A DNA stretch of 64,000 nucleotides from Tetrastigma voinierianum (lineage: Eukaryota > Streptophyta > Magnoliopsida > Vitales > Vitaceae), in the NCBI GenBank assembly GCA_016808115.1, contig JAEQBH010001375.1, positions 62,001-126,000 of the forward strand, in the 5' to 3' direction. Shown here piece by piece: positions 45,185 to 56,223 of this stretch. A model generated the notes under the pieces. It was not told the origin of the DNA. It searched no databases and saw only the letters and a list, made by a program, of their open reading frames with translations. A program made the translations under genes and the position numbers. Positions within the stretch are counted from its first letter, which is position 1; every line of letters begins with the position of its first letter.

Positions 45185-45430
45185 AAAAGTAATCATGGGG
45201 GGTTTGTCGTGACAAAGGTGGGTTCATCGTGATGAACCCGAAGGGATGCAAAAAGTTAGGGTTTGGTTCATTGTGACAAAACTGGGTTCGTCATGACGAA
45301 CCCGGAGGGGTGCAAAAGTGAGATGCTTGGTTCGTCACGATGAAGGTGGCTTCGTCGCGATGAACCCAAAGGGGTGTGAATGTTGACATAAGCTTCATCG
45401 TGACAAACGTGGGTTCATCGCGACGAACCA
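45185..45430 (-). repeat. Internal TTCGTCGCGACGAA array of G
   Basis: Seven or more copies of TTCGTCGTGACAAA/TTCATCGCGATGAA-type words lie 150-400 bases upstream of the ORF2 start on the minus strand. The same word fills U3 of G's LTR (57240-57420, 28880-29045). Confidence 0.7.
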
Positions 45431-45849
45431 GAAAAGGCTATTAAACCAATAATACAAACTCCCTGTTAATCTAAGGTGCAAACCTCGTACTCCCCTACAA
45501 GTCGTTATTTAAGTCCCAACAACCAAACTACGAATTACCTCTCTGTTGATCTTTAGGCTCCCAAAACTTGGTTCCATTCTTTGTAAACTCTTTTGGGTTC
45601 TCTACTAGACCTAAAACACTTAAAACACAAACACATCAAACATACCAAGAATCCCAAAATAATAAAAATAAACCAAAAATAAATGAGATAAAATAAAAGA
45701 AATGGAAAAAGGGATTCTCACAAAGCTTGGGTTGCCTCCCAAGTAGTGCTAAGTTTAATGTCTCTAGCTCAATAAAGCTGCATCTCAATGATTCTTCTCA
45801 AAATAAGGGAAATTATCAAAAATCAGCATAATGCTTCACTACAATGCTC
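45431..45849 (-). other. Non-coding segment of G between protease and array
   Basis: Nothing codes. At 45728-45750 the minus strand has TTGGGAGGCAACCCAAGC, a short sequence common after Athila coding regions. RT, RNase H and integrase, expected here, are absent. Confidence 0.4.
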
Positions 45850-46372
45850 ATAGTGAATGAAATATATTGTCTCCTAAGCCATCAACTCCCTTGGGTATAG
45901 CACCGAGTTTATCCTGTCGATTCGTAAGTTCTCCATGCATACTCTCGTTGTGGATAGGCTCAATGATGTCATCATTTGTTTCATCATCCAGATGCTTCAT
46001 GTCTAAAAATATATGGAAAGTGACTTCATTTCCTTGAATTCTCAATTTGAGTTCACCCTCTTAAACATTGATTTGAGCTTTTCCAATAGCTAGGAAGGGC
46101 CTACCAAGTATGATGGGGACATTCTCATCTTCTTCCATGTATAAGATGACAAAGTTAGCCAGGAAGAGAACTTATCCACTTTACGAAATTTTCAATTACA
46201 CCTCGTGGATGTTTGAAGAATTGGTCCGCCATTTGCAACATGATTGTAGTCGGTTTCGCTTCCCCTAAATTTATCCTTTTAAACATTGAGAGCGGCATCA
46301 GATTGATACTTTCTCCCAAGTTGCAAAGGGATTTACCTCATAGAGAAAGGGTATAGCAAAGCTTCCTAGATC
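45850..46372 (-). pseudogene. Aspartic protease of G
   Basis: Minus-strand pieces: INLMPLSMFK-like (46300), [20 protein letters not shown] (46140), then an [13 protein letters not shown] piece, LRIQGNEVTFHIF (46020). The ILGRPFL word is the conserved flap-to-C-terminal part. The active-site Asp region before INLM (near 46320) is frameshifted. Confidence 0.7.
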
Positions 46373-47758
46373 TTAAAATTTTGGTGGAAGCTTCTTTCGG
46401 AGGATTGCACTGCATTCCTTAGTAAGTGCAATTGTCTCATATTCACTAAGCTTCTTCTTGTTTGCTAATATTTCTTTCATGAACTTCACATAGCTTGGCA
46501 TGTTCTCAAGAGCCTCCAAAAAGGGTATATTTATGTGATGTTTCTTGAACATATCAAGAAACTTGACAAATTGCTTCTCCAACTTACCCTTCTTTAACTT
46601 TTGAGGGAATGAGATGTTTGAAGTAGGGACTTGGGTGGAATGACTCTCTATTTGTATTTCCTTATTATACTTTTTTTCTCCTTCCTCGTTTTGGGAGGAT
46701 TTTTTGCCTTGTTGCTTCCACAATCTTTAAGGGAAAGGCACTTTTCTGAGATATGGAGGTGGGTTGTACGAGAGTGCTTTAGACTTCTAATTCTTCTCCT
46801 TTTCAGCTGGTTTTTGTTTCGTTTCAGGCTTCAAGGGTTGATCTAACTCCATGTTCTCTTCCTTGGCTTCTCTTGGTTCTTCAAGCTCTCTTCCACTTCT
46901 CAAAGTTATCGCCTTGCAATATTCAACACTTCCCCCTTTTGGGTTCACTTCTGAGGTACTAGGTAAGTTTCCTTATTGCCTCTCTTTGAACAATGAAGCC
47001 ATTTGTCCCATTGCGCTTCAAATTCACGAGTTAAAGTTTGCAATTGTTTAAAGGAAGTTCTCATCTCATTTTCAAACTGATGTCCAGACTTCTGCATCTT
47101 TATCTACATATCAGCTAGCTTCTCTATCTTCTCTTCTAAGCTAGACTTCTTCTCTTGAGGTGGGGAGGTTTACTTGCTCCGGCCAAGTTCACGTGTTACG
47201 GATTATCCATGAAAAATTAGGATGGTTCTTCCAACCCGGATTATAATTTTGAGAATATGGATTGAAGTTTTGATTTAGATGGAATTTAGCTAAGTATTGG
47301 GCTTGCTCAATTGTCAATTCTCCCATGGGATTCACCATTTGACATTCCATAGTGGGATAAGGTCCATGACAACTATCACATGAAAGAAGATTAGCTTGTG
47401 CAAATTTGCTAGCAGCTTGAGAGCTGAAAGTAGTTGAGGGGCTTTACAATTTTCTTAAGCGAGTAATTTGGGGGGATAAGGTTGTAACTACATCCAGATC
47501 ATGCACCCCAGCCAGTTTCTTTTATGCTACCCTCTCAATTGGCCATTGACAATTGTTCAAGGCTATGTTCTCCAGAATTTGGTAAGCTTCTACTTCATTC
47601 TTGCCCATAATAGCTCCTCCCACAGAAGCATCAATAAGAGTCCTCGTAGAAATTATCAAACCATTGTAGAAATGCTGCACTTGCATCCATTTAGGGAAAT
47701 TATGGTGAGGGCATATCCTTAAAAGGTCCTTATATCTCTCCCATGCTTCATAGAAGGT
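46373..47758 (-). pseudogene. gag of G, C-terminal half
   Basis: Minus strand from 47758: YEAWERYKDLLRICPHH, MQVQHFYNGL (47660), MGKNEVEAYQILENIA (47600). Zinc knuckle CDSCHGPYPTMEC (47340-47382; the spacing between Cys 2 and His is short). NPYSQNYNPGWKNHPNFSW (47215-47275), ITLRSGRELEEP (46900), FPQKLKKGKLEKQFVKFLD (46600), NIPFLEALENMPSYVKFMK (46500), IALTKECSAILRKKLPPKF (46380). Excellent match to Athila gag throughout. Confidence 0.85.
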
Positions 47759-48465
47759 TCATTACTACCCAAAAAGTGTTGTTTTATACCTTTAGCACTT
47801 TATGTTTTAAGAACTTTTTGTGTAGTAATCACCACTAATTAGCAAATTGGCATGTTAAGGACCTAGCAAGGCTACTAATCAAATTTGTAAGCAGGATTTG
47901 GTTGTTTTGGGGCTATATATCTTGAGGATAGGGATTGAGTCAAGGCATGAAGAATCATTTGCGATACGAGCACCCGATCAAAGAAAGAATGGCTTTGTAG
48001 AATGAAGCTTGCACCTAGGCAATTTTGCAGGGGTTGCGAAATTGCGAAAATTCACAGCCCTGCGAAATTTCGTAACCCCTGCAAAATTTCGCAAGGGTTG
48101 AAAAAATTCATAACCCCTGCTAAAATTTCATAGGGCTACGAATTTTCGCAGCCTGCGAAATTTCCCTTCCCTGCGAAAGTTTCCTGCCATTGTTGAATGT
48201 TTTTGCAGCTTTTGACTTTTTGACTTTTTTGTCACTTTTTGGATTTCTTCCCAATTTGTTCCCCTGTGTTAGTGTTTGTTTTGGTTATTTTGGTAATTTG
48301 TAATGGGGTTTGGCTATAAAGCCCAAAGCGAGACATTGTAAGGAGTTTTAGTTTTTTTTTTTAAAGACTTTTGATCATTAATAAAGTTTTGGAGGGAAGC
48401 TTTCAGGAGTTCCCTCTTGTTCTCATTTTCTCTCACTTTTTCTCATTTTCTCACCAGCCAAACAC

Positions 48466-48489
48466 CCTCTGAGGATGACAACTCAGAGG
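48466..48489 (+). ncRNA. Leader stem-loop CCTCTGAG/CTCAGAGG, GATGACAA loop
   Basis: Perfect 8-base-pair stem. Relative to 41820, positions 3 and 4 exchange C-G for T-A and T-A for C-G as pairs, while the loop is unchanged. Confidence 0.65.
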
Positions 48490-48955
48490 ATGAGCGGCTA
48501 AAACCCCTTCATCCTTGAAGTGGAAGGCCACTGGGCAAAGGATCCAAGGCAAGCTAAGGGGTTTCATGGTTTTCACACAAGTATTCACTGTTATTACTGT
48601 TCTCCCTTTCTAACTCTAGGTTTAGATCCATGTTCTGCAGATGATGTATTTGATAATCTTTTAGGGTTCGATAGATGCTTGTTATAAATCCACTAGATTC
48701 ATTAGTTACCATTTATTAGTCATTAGAGAGGTGGAGCGAGGAAATACGTTTCTTGTCTTGAGCCATTAATGCTTTCGATGAATACTATTTTCTAAAGGAT
48801 AGTTGTTTTTGGGTCAATTTTATGAATAAATGAAGAACCGACATCGGAGATGACTATAGGTCATCCTCCCAATAGCGAGAAAGACCGAAACCCTCATTTG
48901 CCACAGAGCCCCGAACCCGGTGTCCACGATATGAGGAATTCCTTCTATACTTTAC

Positions 48956-50236
48956 TGATTACTACCCAAAAAGTGCTATTTTACACCCTTATTAATACAG
49001 GTTTTGAGCACTTTTTGTGTACTAATCAGCATAATTAACCCAATTGGCATTTTAAGGACCTAGCAAAGCTACTAATCAAATTTTATGGCAAGTTTTGTTG
49101 TTTTTGCAGGCTTTTTATACCATAGATAGGGATTCAACTCAACCATGGAGAATCCAAGTTCAACTCATAGCTACAAATCAAAACCATAGAAAAATAAGCG
49201 AAACAATGAGAAGAAATGGGGCAGGATTGCGAAATTTCGCAACCTGCGAATATTTCGCAGCCTGCAAATTTTCACCCCTATGCCCCTGTTGACTACTGCC
49301 CGTTTAAGTTTTTCACTTTTTATTCTCTTTTTGGTTTTCTTCCTACTTTCTCCTTGTAATAGTGTTTGGATTTGTAGTTTTTGATCATTTGTATTGGGGT
49401 TTGGCTATAAAGCCCCGAATAATTTTCAACATGGAGAACTCTTGATCATTAATAAAATTTAAGCGGGAACCTTTCAGCAGTTCCCGCTTCTTTTCATTTT
49501 CCTTCATTTTCTCTCACTTTCTCGGCAGCCAAACAGCCTCTGAGGATGAGTGGCTAGAACCCCTTCCTCCTTGAACTAGAGGGTCACTGGGCATAGGATC
49601 TAGGGCAAAGAGAGGGGTTCAGTTTTGACGGTACTCAGCATCATTGTGTTCTCCTTTTAACTCTAGGTTTAGATCCCTTCGATTCATGTGATGTTGAGTA
49701 TTTGTAAACTTTTTAGTACTCAGGATGCTTGTGCTAGATCTTGTGATGTTCATTAGTTACCATTTATTACCCATTGGAATGTAAGCCAAGGAAACTTGTT
49801 TGCACTGATTGAGAACATTAATGGACAGTGAATGCCATTTTCAGAGAGAGTTAATATGGATTAGTTTTTATAGCTACATGAAGATCCGGATCAGGAGATG
49901 ACTATAGGTCACCCTCCCCAACGCAAGGAAAGGACCCTGGAAATCCTCATTTACCCTAGAGACTTAACTTGATAATCCTAGCAGCTAAGGAGTTCTCTTT
50001 TTACATTTTAATTTATTTTTGCGTTAGTTTTTCACCATCAAAACGATTTTCATCAAACCCTTAAAATCCAAAACAAATTCACCATTTTAGACACATTGTA
50101 AATCATTTGTGCGAAGAAAACCCATCACTTGTCATTTGAGCCATGGGCCACTATCTTGCAATAAGCTAGACTACGGTAGGAGGAATAGGTTTATAAATTT
50201 TGTTGGATTAAACATACCTATTGTAAACACAAATCA
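48956..50236 (+). repeat. 5' LTR of H2
   Basis: It starts TGATTACTACCC and ends AACACAAATCA. Its word is TTGCGAAATTTCGCAACC (49215-49270), different from the CTATGATAGCG word of H1. TATA box 49405-49412. The leader stem-loop is half deleted. Confidence 0.88.
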
Positions 50237-50239
50237 AAA

Positions 50240-50256
50240 TGGAGCCGTTAGGATGG
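50240..50256 (+). other. tRNA-Asp-type primer binding site of H2
   Basis: TGGAGCCGTTAGGATGG begins three bases after the LTR end and corresponds to 30651, with changes and a short gap. Confidence 0.6.
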
Positions 50257-50579
50257 TGCCTTAGTGCATTTGATGAAGCCAGTTGAACCGCTTGTGATCC
50301 TCATCACAAGTTAAAGTGAGTACCTTTTCAGATCTTTTTAGTATTTTATTGTCAGTTTTTTTTTAGTTTCATTTCACTATAAAAAAATAAAATAAAAAAT
50401 GAAAAAAGATACCAAAAAAAAAAGGTAGGGTTGTTTACGTATTTGTTTGAGTTATCTGCCATTTGACTGATGCGGGGAGTTTATGCTCCAGTGGTTTAGA
50501 AATTCAAAAGGCTGATTGGTGAGAATCAGTATTCCATAGGAACCAGGTTGTGAAGTGGGCTTAATTGTGATCAAATGGA

Positions 50580-51600
50580 ATTCCAAGAGGGAGAGCAACA
50601 CAATCAGTACCCAGTGGAGAGAAAACCTAATGCATATAGGTCCATGAGGGACTATAGAAACCCTCCATGGGTGAGTGCACCTCACATGGTGCCTCGACAA
50701 ATGGACCAAATGGAAATGTACATAACCTAGTTGGGGGAACCACCTAAATTTATCTTGGGGACCAAAACCTCCACAATATACACCTCCTGCACAATTATAT
50801 TATGATTCTTCCTCTTAGTCTCAACCACCACAGTCAACCTCTTCAGTTGAACAAGCCATTAAGACCCGCAATTGGTGGAGCTTTGTGGAAAAGTAGAGAT
50901 TAATCAATCTTTCAAAATTCATTCGGAAAATTGACACTGTGGAAAACAATGTGGACAAGAGAATTGATGGACTTCAAAATGAAATTGATCATAAATTTGA
51001 CAACCTGCAGTACTCAATTTCAAGGCTTGCCAATCAGCAACATGTTTATCCAGAGGAGGAAATTCCAAAGGACGAGTGCCTGATTGGCACCATTTTTGGG
51101 TGACCAGGCTCAACTGCAGCAACTTTAGGAGGAATTGAAGAGGAACCAACAGAATCTTACGAGGCTGTGGATTTCAAATTCGTATGTTGTCTATGGGCCA
51201 TGGAGGAGAGAAGAAAAATCCTTCCCTTGCTGACTGAGGAGGGCAATGGGAAGGAAGTAGTGGAAGAGCCCCAAAAGTCTATTCTTAATTTACTTCCCCT
51301 TGGTTCACTGCCAGTAGCACCCTTTCCTAACCAAGTGCACATCCTGCCTAAACCTCAGCACATGAAACACATGGAACACATACTGCTAAGGCCATCCCAT
51401 CTGCACTACCTATGCAATACTTTAGGAAGTTAGTGGTCTATGTTCAAACTTTTGTCACTACATCAAAGACAATGGCAGCTGCTCATATTGCATGGAACAG
51501 CGGATGGCACATACCGATAACATCTTGGTTCATATTTGGGGCTGCTGGGCGCCGATAGTACGGCTTGACGAGTTCCAACGACCTTAGAAGGCTGGCGATT
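50580..51600 (+). pseudogene. gag-linker ORF remnant of H2
   Basis: QEGEQHNQYPVERKPNAY, then RSMRDYRNPPWVSAPH (50635-50685); after frameshifts IDTVENNVDKRIDG-like, FDNLQYSISRLANQQ (50990-51040) and MEERRKILPLLTEEG (51200). This parallels H0 (921-1870) and the RIDGLESSLNREID part of H1 gag (32225). The capsid part of gag is absent. The heptad pattern suggests a coiled coil. Confidence 0.55.
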
Positions 51601-52350
51601 TAGGGGGACTCAGTCTCCGCACTGTTTTGATTTTATTTGGTGTTATTTTTATTTTATTTTATTTTGATTTGTTAGTTTCTTCTCTTTAGATTTCCTCTAA
51701 TTTTAATTTAATCTTTGTTTCTAGCTTATTTTTCATTTTTCTGCATTTTTTTTTAATTTATACATGTGTTTATTTTACTTTTTGTAATTTTGCAAAGGGA
51801 AGTCTAGTGCCCAGAATTTTGCATCTTGCGAGATTTCGCGACCCTCTGAAAAAACTTGCGACTGCAAAAATTTAGCGAGGTTGTGAATTTTAAGCCCTGC
51901 TTATGCTTGAGTTTTGTCTTTTTATGTTTTTTTTTTTTTATTTATTTAAAAAAAAATTGTCTCTAAAAAAAAATTATTTCGCGATGTAATTTTGCAACCC
52001 CGCTCAATTTTGCAGCCCCATTTTGTTTTGGCCATAACTTTTTCATCCGAACTTCGTTTTGGGTAATTTTGGTACCATTGGAAAGCTTAGAGAGTTTAGA
52101 ATCCAAATATAGCCAGAAAAAACACTTTTGAGATTACAATGAAGGTGTAATTTTTAAAATTCTCCAACTGGTCACTTTTTTCCTCTCTTTTCTTCTTCCA
52201 ACTTGTTCATTTGAAGCCCAAATGGAGTGAATAAGGTCTCGGTGGAAAGCTTGCGAAGTATCCTATCAAAAAATGGGTACATTTAATCATGGAGGTATCA
52301 CTTCCTCCCTTAAATTTCCATTCCATATCCACATTAAGGACAATGTTGAA
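51601..52350 (+). repeat. AT-rich spacer, internal array and conserved block of H2
   Basis: TTTTATTT runs (51630-51800), then TTGCGAGATTTCGCGACC and related words (51825-51895; also 51978-52015), the same word variant as this element's LTR. 52020-52160 is the block also found at 1-135. No ORF2 is present. Confidence 0.65.
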
Positions 52351-53539
52351 TTTGGTTGGGGGGAGAGTTAAGGAAGGAAGTGTTGTTTTATGTTTTTGAG
52401 CAAGTATTTTTGTTTAATTGATTTGCTTGCTAGTTAGTTAGTTTTTTTTTTACAGTATAGTTCATGTTTTTAGTTTTTAGTTCATGCTTTCAGTTTCTGA
52501 TTTTCATAAAAGTAAAAATAAAAATTGTAATGCCCAGCTTGCAATATGAGAAATTGAAATTTTGTTCCAATGATTGTTGATGTTAGAGTGGTGTTATGCT
52601 TAGTTCAGTTGATAACATGTTGAAACTCTTATGGTATTCGACCTTTTTTCTTCCACATTGAACTAACCACACACTGTGCACATTAGATTTCATTTATAGG
52701 CTAAAAAACTATCTTGCCTTCTAAGCCCTACAAAAGTCTAGCCTACTACCTTTGACCACCTTAATAGGTCGGGACCCTCCTGAATAAAAAGACTAATGAG
52801 TCTTTCAAAAAAAAAAAAAAAGAAAAGAAAAATTTGTGGCCTTTTGCCTTGAAGCCCGAGCATGGTCAGGGTATATGGCGAAAGTCTTTAAAGCCTGGTG
52901 CCCTAAACCAACTGATTGGGGGTCGCAGAGCTTTGTAGTGGTCACATGGTGGATGGGTGAAGCAGCAAATTGTAGGCGCTGGATGTTGAAGTCACTAAGA
53001 ATGCAGGGCTGAAAGCGAGAAGGTTAGTGGTCGAAAGATCCTTATGACTTGATGCCCTAAACCTTAGTTGGTTGGGAGTCATCTGTGGACCCCCGTTACA
53101 TGGACACTTGTGAGTTCGATACCCTCAGCATTGCACCCCAACAACAAAAAAGGGAGTTGTGGAATAAAAGTGGGTCCTGATCTATTGAGGTTAGTTACTC
53201 TACTAGGTTTAGAGAAAAGCTAGGTTAGGGGGAGAGGACAGTTTGACAGATTATTTTTGAAAACTAATCAAGTTAACACTTAGGTTTTGTGGAAGGTTTT
53301 TAGGTTGGTTCTCTAGGAGTTGACGCTATTTTTGATTCCCGAATTTGCATAGCACTTACTACTTTTTGAGACCAGTCTTTGGTAGGATTTTGATGGCTCT
53401 TACTGAAGGTTGGGTTTTATCCCCTCCTTACTTTTGAAAAAACTTTTGTTTTGGATGTCCCTTGTATTCATCTTGCTTTTGATTTGCTTTATTCTTCTTT
53501 CATTACTAAGGGTATCAATATTATATCGATTGGGGAGTG
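52351..53539 (+). other. 3' region of H2: purine tract, twin hairpins, polypurine tract
   Basis: TTTGGTTGGGGGGAGAG (52351-52367). GCCTGGTGCCCTAAACC...TTGGGGGTC (52891-52925) and GATGCCCTAAACC..GGTTGGGAGTC (53051-53080). ATTGGGGAGTG (53529-53539) abuts the LTR. Non-coding. Confidence 0.65.
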
Positions 53540-54796
53540 TGATTGCTACCCAAAAAAGTGCTATTTTGCACTACTTATTAATCTGGGGTTTTGAGCGCTT
53601 TTGTGTAATAATCAACCTAATTAGCTTGATTGGCATGTTGGAACCTAGTAAAAATTCTTAATCAAATTTTCTTACCAAGTTTTATTTGTTTTTGAGGCTT
53701 TTTATACAGTAGAACAAGGATTCAACTCAACCATGGAGAATCAAGTTCAACTCTAGCTAGAATCAAAACCGTAGAAAGAAGAAGCGAAAGCAAGCGGAAG
53801 AAATGGAGCAGGATTGCGAATTTTCACCCCTGTGCCCCTATTGACTGTTCCTGCTACCCGTTTGACTTTTTCACTTTTTGTTCTCTTTTTGGTTTTCTTC
53901 CTACTTTCTCTTTGTAATAGTGTTTGGATTTGTAGTTTTTGGTAATTTGTATTGGGGTTTGGCTATAAAAGCCCCCAAACAAGACACTGTGGACAACTCT
54001 TGATCATTCATAAAATTTAAGCGAGAACCTTTCAGCAGTTCCCGCTTCTTTTCATTCTCTGCTTTCGGCTGGCTTGACCTCTGAGGATGAGTGGCTAGAA
54101 CCCCTTCCATCTTGAAGCAGAGGGTCATTGGGCATAGGATCTAAGGCAAAATGAGGAGTTCCACATTTTTCACGCAGGTACTCACTATCATTTGTGTTCT
54201 CCTTTTAACTCTAGGTTTAGATCCCTTCGATTCATGTTGAATGGTCAAAATTTGGTAATCTTTTAGTGCTCACTGGATGCTTATTACTAGATCTTGTGAT
54301 GTTCATTAGTTACCATTTATTACCCAATGGAATGTAAGTCAAGGAGACTTGTTTGCACTAACTGAGAACATTAATGGCCAGTGAATGCCTGTTTTCAGAG
54401 GATTAATAAGGGTTGGATTTTATAGCTACATGAAGATCCGGTTCGGGAGATGGCTATGGAGTCACCTCTGACACGGAAAGGACCTTGGAATCCTCATTTA
54501 CCCTAGAGACTTAACCACTAGTAATCCAGCCTTCCAAGGAGTTCTCTTTTACATTTAATTTTTATTTTCTTGGTAGTTTTTCACCGCGCCAGGAACCACG
54601 AGTTTTCATCAAACCTTAAAATCCAAAACAAATTCACCATTTTGAACCTCATTGTAAATCATTTGTGCGAAGAAAACCCATCCCTGTGTTCGACCCTAGA
54701 GCCGCCACTATACTACAATAGCTAGACTACAGCGGTAGGAGGAATTAGGTTTATAAATTTTGTTGATTTCGGCATACCTAGCGTAAACACGAATCA
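53540..54796 (+). repeat. 3' LTR of H2
   Basis: It starts TGATTGCTACCC and ends CACGAATCA. TATA box 53963-53970. It shares the stem-loop deletion of the 5' LTR. Most of the word array is deleted (a remnant near 53815). Confidence 0.88.
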
Positions 54797-55032
54797 TTTA
54801 CTTCATTTTATGTATAATTTTCCACCATTACAACTCACTGTTTTTACAAAATCCCAAAATCCAAACCATAATCACCAGTGTAAAACCTCGGTAATAGTCA
54901 TTTCTATGAAGAAAACCCATCCCTATGGATGATCCTAGAGCCATTATATTACAGTAGCAATGCTACAGCAGTAGGAGGTATTAGGTATAAATTTTGTTGA
55001 TTCGGATACCCCTACGATATTAACTTGAATCA

Positions 55033-55480
55033 AAGGTCTCTCAATCAAATTGGAAAAAATTGTTGATGTCAATTCTTAATTTCGCTGCATTGGCCGATGG
55101 AAAGAACTGAGTTAGAAATTTGTTCACCAACTCATCTTAAGTTGTAATGGAATCCGGAGGCTCTGTAGTAAGCCAATGCTTCTCTGTATCCTTTAAATAT
55201 AAAGGAAATAATCGAAGGTGGATTGCATCGTCGCTTACTCCATTTTATTTCACTGTATAACACACTTCTAAAAATTTTAGGATGTGAGCATTCAGGTCCT
55301 CTTGTGGGAGTCCATTGAATTGAATCCCTTGCAAGAGTTGAAGAGTGATGGATTTGAGCTTGAAATTGTTAGCATGTATAGCCAGTCTCCTTATCATAGG
55401 TTGAGTAGTAGACGGCGGACGAGCATAATCCCTAATGGGTCTCAAGATATTATCCAATTATGAAGTATCAGGGGTCACAC
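55033..55480 (-). pseudogene. gag of G, N-terminal half
   Basis: Minus strand: ILRPIRDYARPPSTTQPM (55440), ANNFKLKSITLQLLQGIQFN (55360), LPQEDLNAHILKFLEVC (55290), then a D.IHLRLFP-type piece (55220) and DELVNKFLTQFFP-like (55120). This is the start of Athila gag. It continues into 47758 across the nested insertions. Confidence 0.8.
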
Positions 55481-56074
55481 CATCTCCTGTCTTAGAACCA
55501 ATTTCTTCCTCTCTAAACTCATCCATATTGTCCATAGGTTGTTAATTTACATTTGATTGGCTACTCTGCCTTATCCTTAAAAATTTTCTCAATGTCTCTT
55601 CGATTTCAAGATCCAAAGGTATAAGGTTCTTAGCACCCAATCTTCACATGCAACTAATATTTAAAAATAATGGGATAAAGAAAACAAAAAGTATCAAAAA
55701 AAGAAAGAAACTCAAAGATATGCAAAACAAAATTAATAAATAAATAAATATATATATATATTATCGGCGGACGAGCATAATCCCTAATGGGTCTCAAAAT
55801 ATTATCCAATTATGCAATATCAGGGGTCACACCATCTCCTGTCCTAGAACCAATTTATTCCTCTCTAAACTCATCCATATTGTCCATAGGCTGTTGTTAC
55901 TGATTGGATGCTCATCCTTCCCAGAAATTTTCTCAATGTCTCTTCGATTTCAAGATCCAAAGGTATAAGGTTCTTAGCACCCAATCTTCACATGCAACCT
56001 AATAGTACCTAAAAATATGTGGGATAAAGAAAACAAAAAGTATCAAAAACTCAAAGATATGCAAAACAAAATTA

Positions 56075-56147
<73 letters not shown>
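55413..56147. repeat. Tandem duplication (352-base unit) ending in (TA)n
   Basis: 55413-55764 and 55765-56147 are near-identical, each starting CGGCGGACGAGCATAATC and ending in a TA tract. The second tract is greatly expanded (about 56077-56145). The copy junction falls inside the TA tract. It duplicates the start of G's gag and its upstream leader. Confidence 0.9.
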
Positions 56148-56148
<1 letters not shown>

Positions 56149-56198
56149 GTTGAAAGTAAAGAAGTACTTGGTATTGATATTAGCATAAAACAATGTTT

Positions 56199-56217
56199 TT
56201 CCCCGACAACAATGCCA
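56199..56217 (-). other. tRNA-Asp primer binding site of G
   Basis: Minus strand TGGCATTGTTGTCGGGGAA matches the Athila-type site except at a few positions and lies six bases after the LTR end. Confidence 0.75.
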
Positions 56218-56223
56218 AAAACT

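Larger units (their letters stand above)
48956..54796 (+). mobile_element. Pol-less Athila-like element H2
   Basis: LTRs 48956-50236 and 53540-54796 have the perfect target duplication TTTAC (48951-48955, 54797-54801). Interior 3.3 kb: primer site, gag-linker ORF remnant, AT-rich spacer, array, conserved block, purine tract (52351), twin hairpins, polypurine tract (53529). No protease, RT or integrase, and no ORF2. Mobilisation must have depended on another element. Confidence 0.9.
47759..55032 (+). mobile_element. Solo LTR of family H, split by element H2
   Basis: It starts TCATTACTACCCAAAAAG (TG mutated to TC) at 47759 and resumes after H2 at 54802 to end AACTTGAATCA at 55032. The perfect target duplication AAGGT is at 47754-47758 and 55033-55037. 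Spliced length is about 1.43 kb. It interrupts G's gag; reading resumes in the same frame across the site once one duplicate is ignored. TATA box 48314-48321. Confidence 0.88.
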
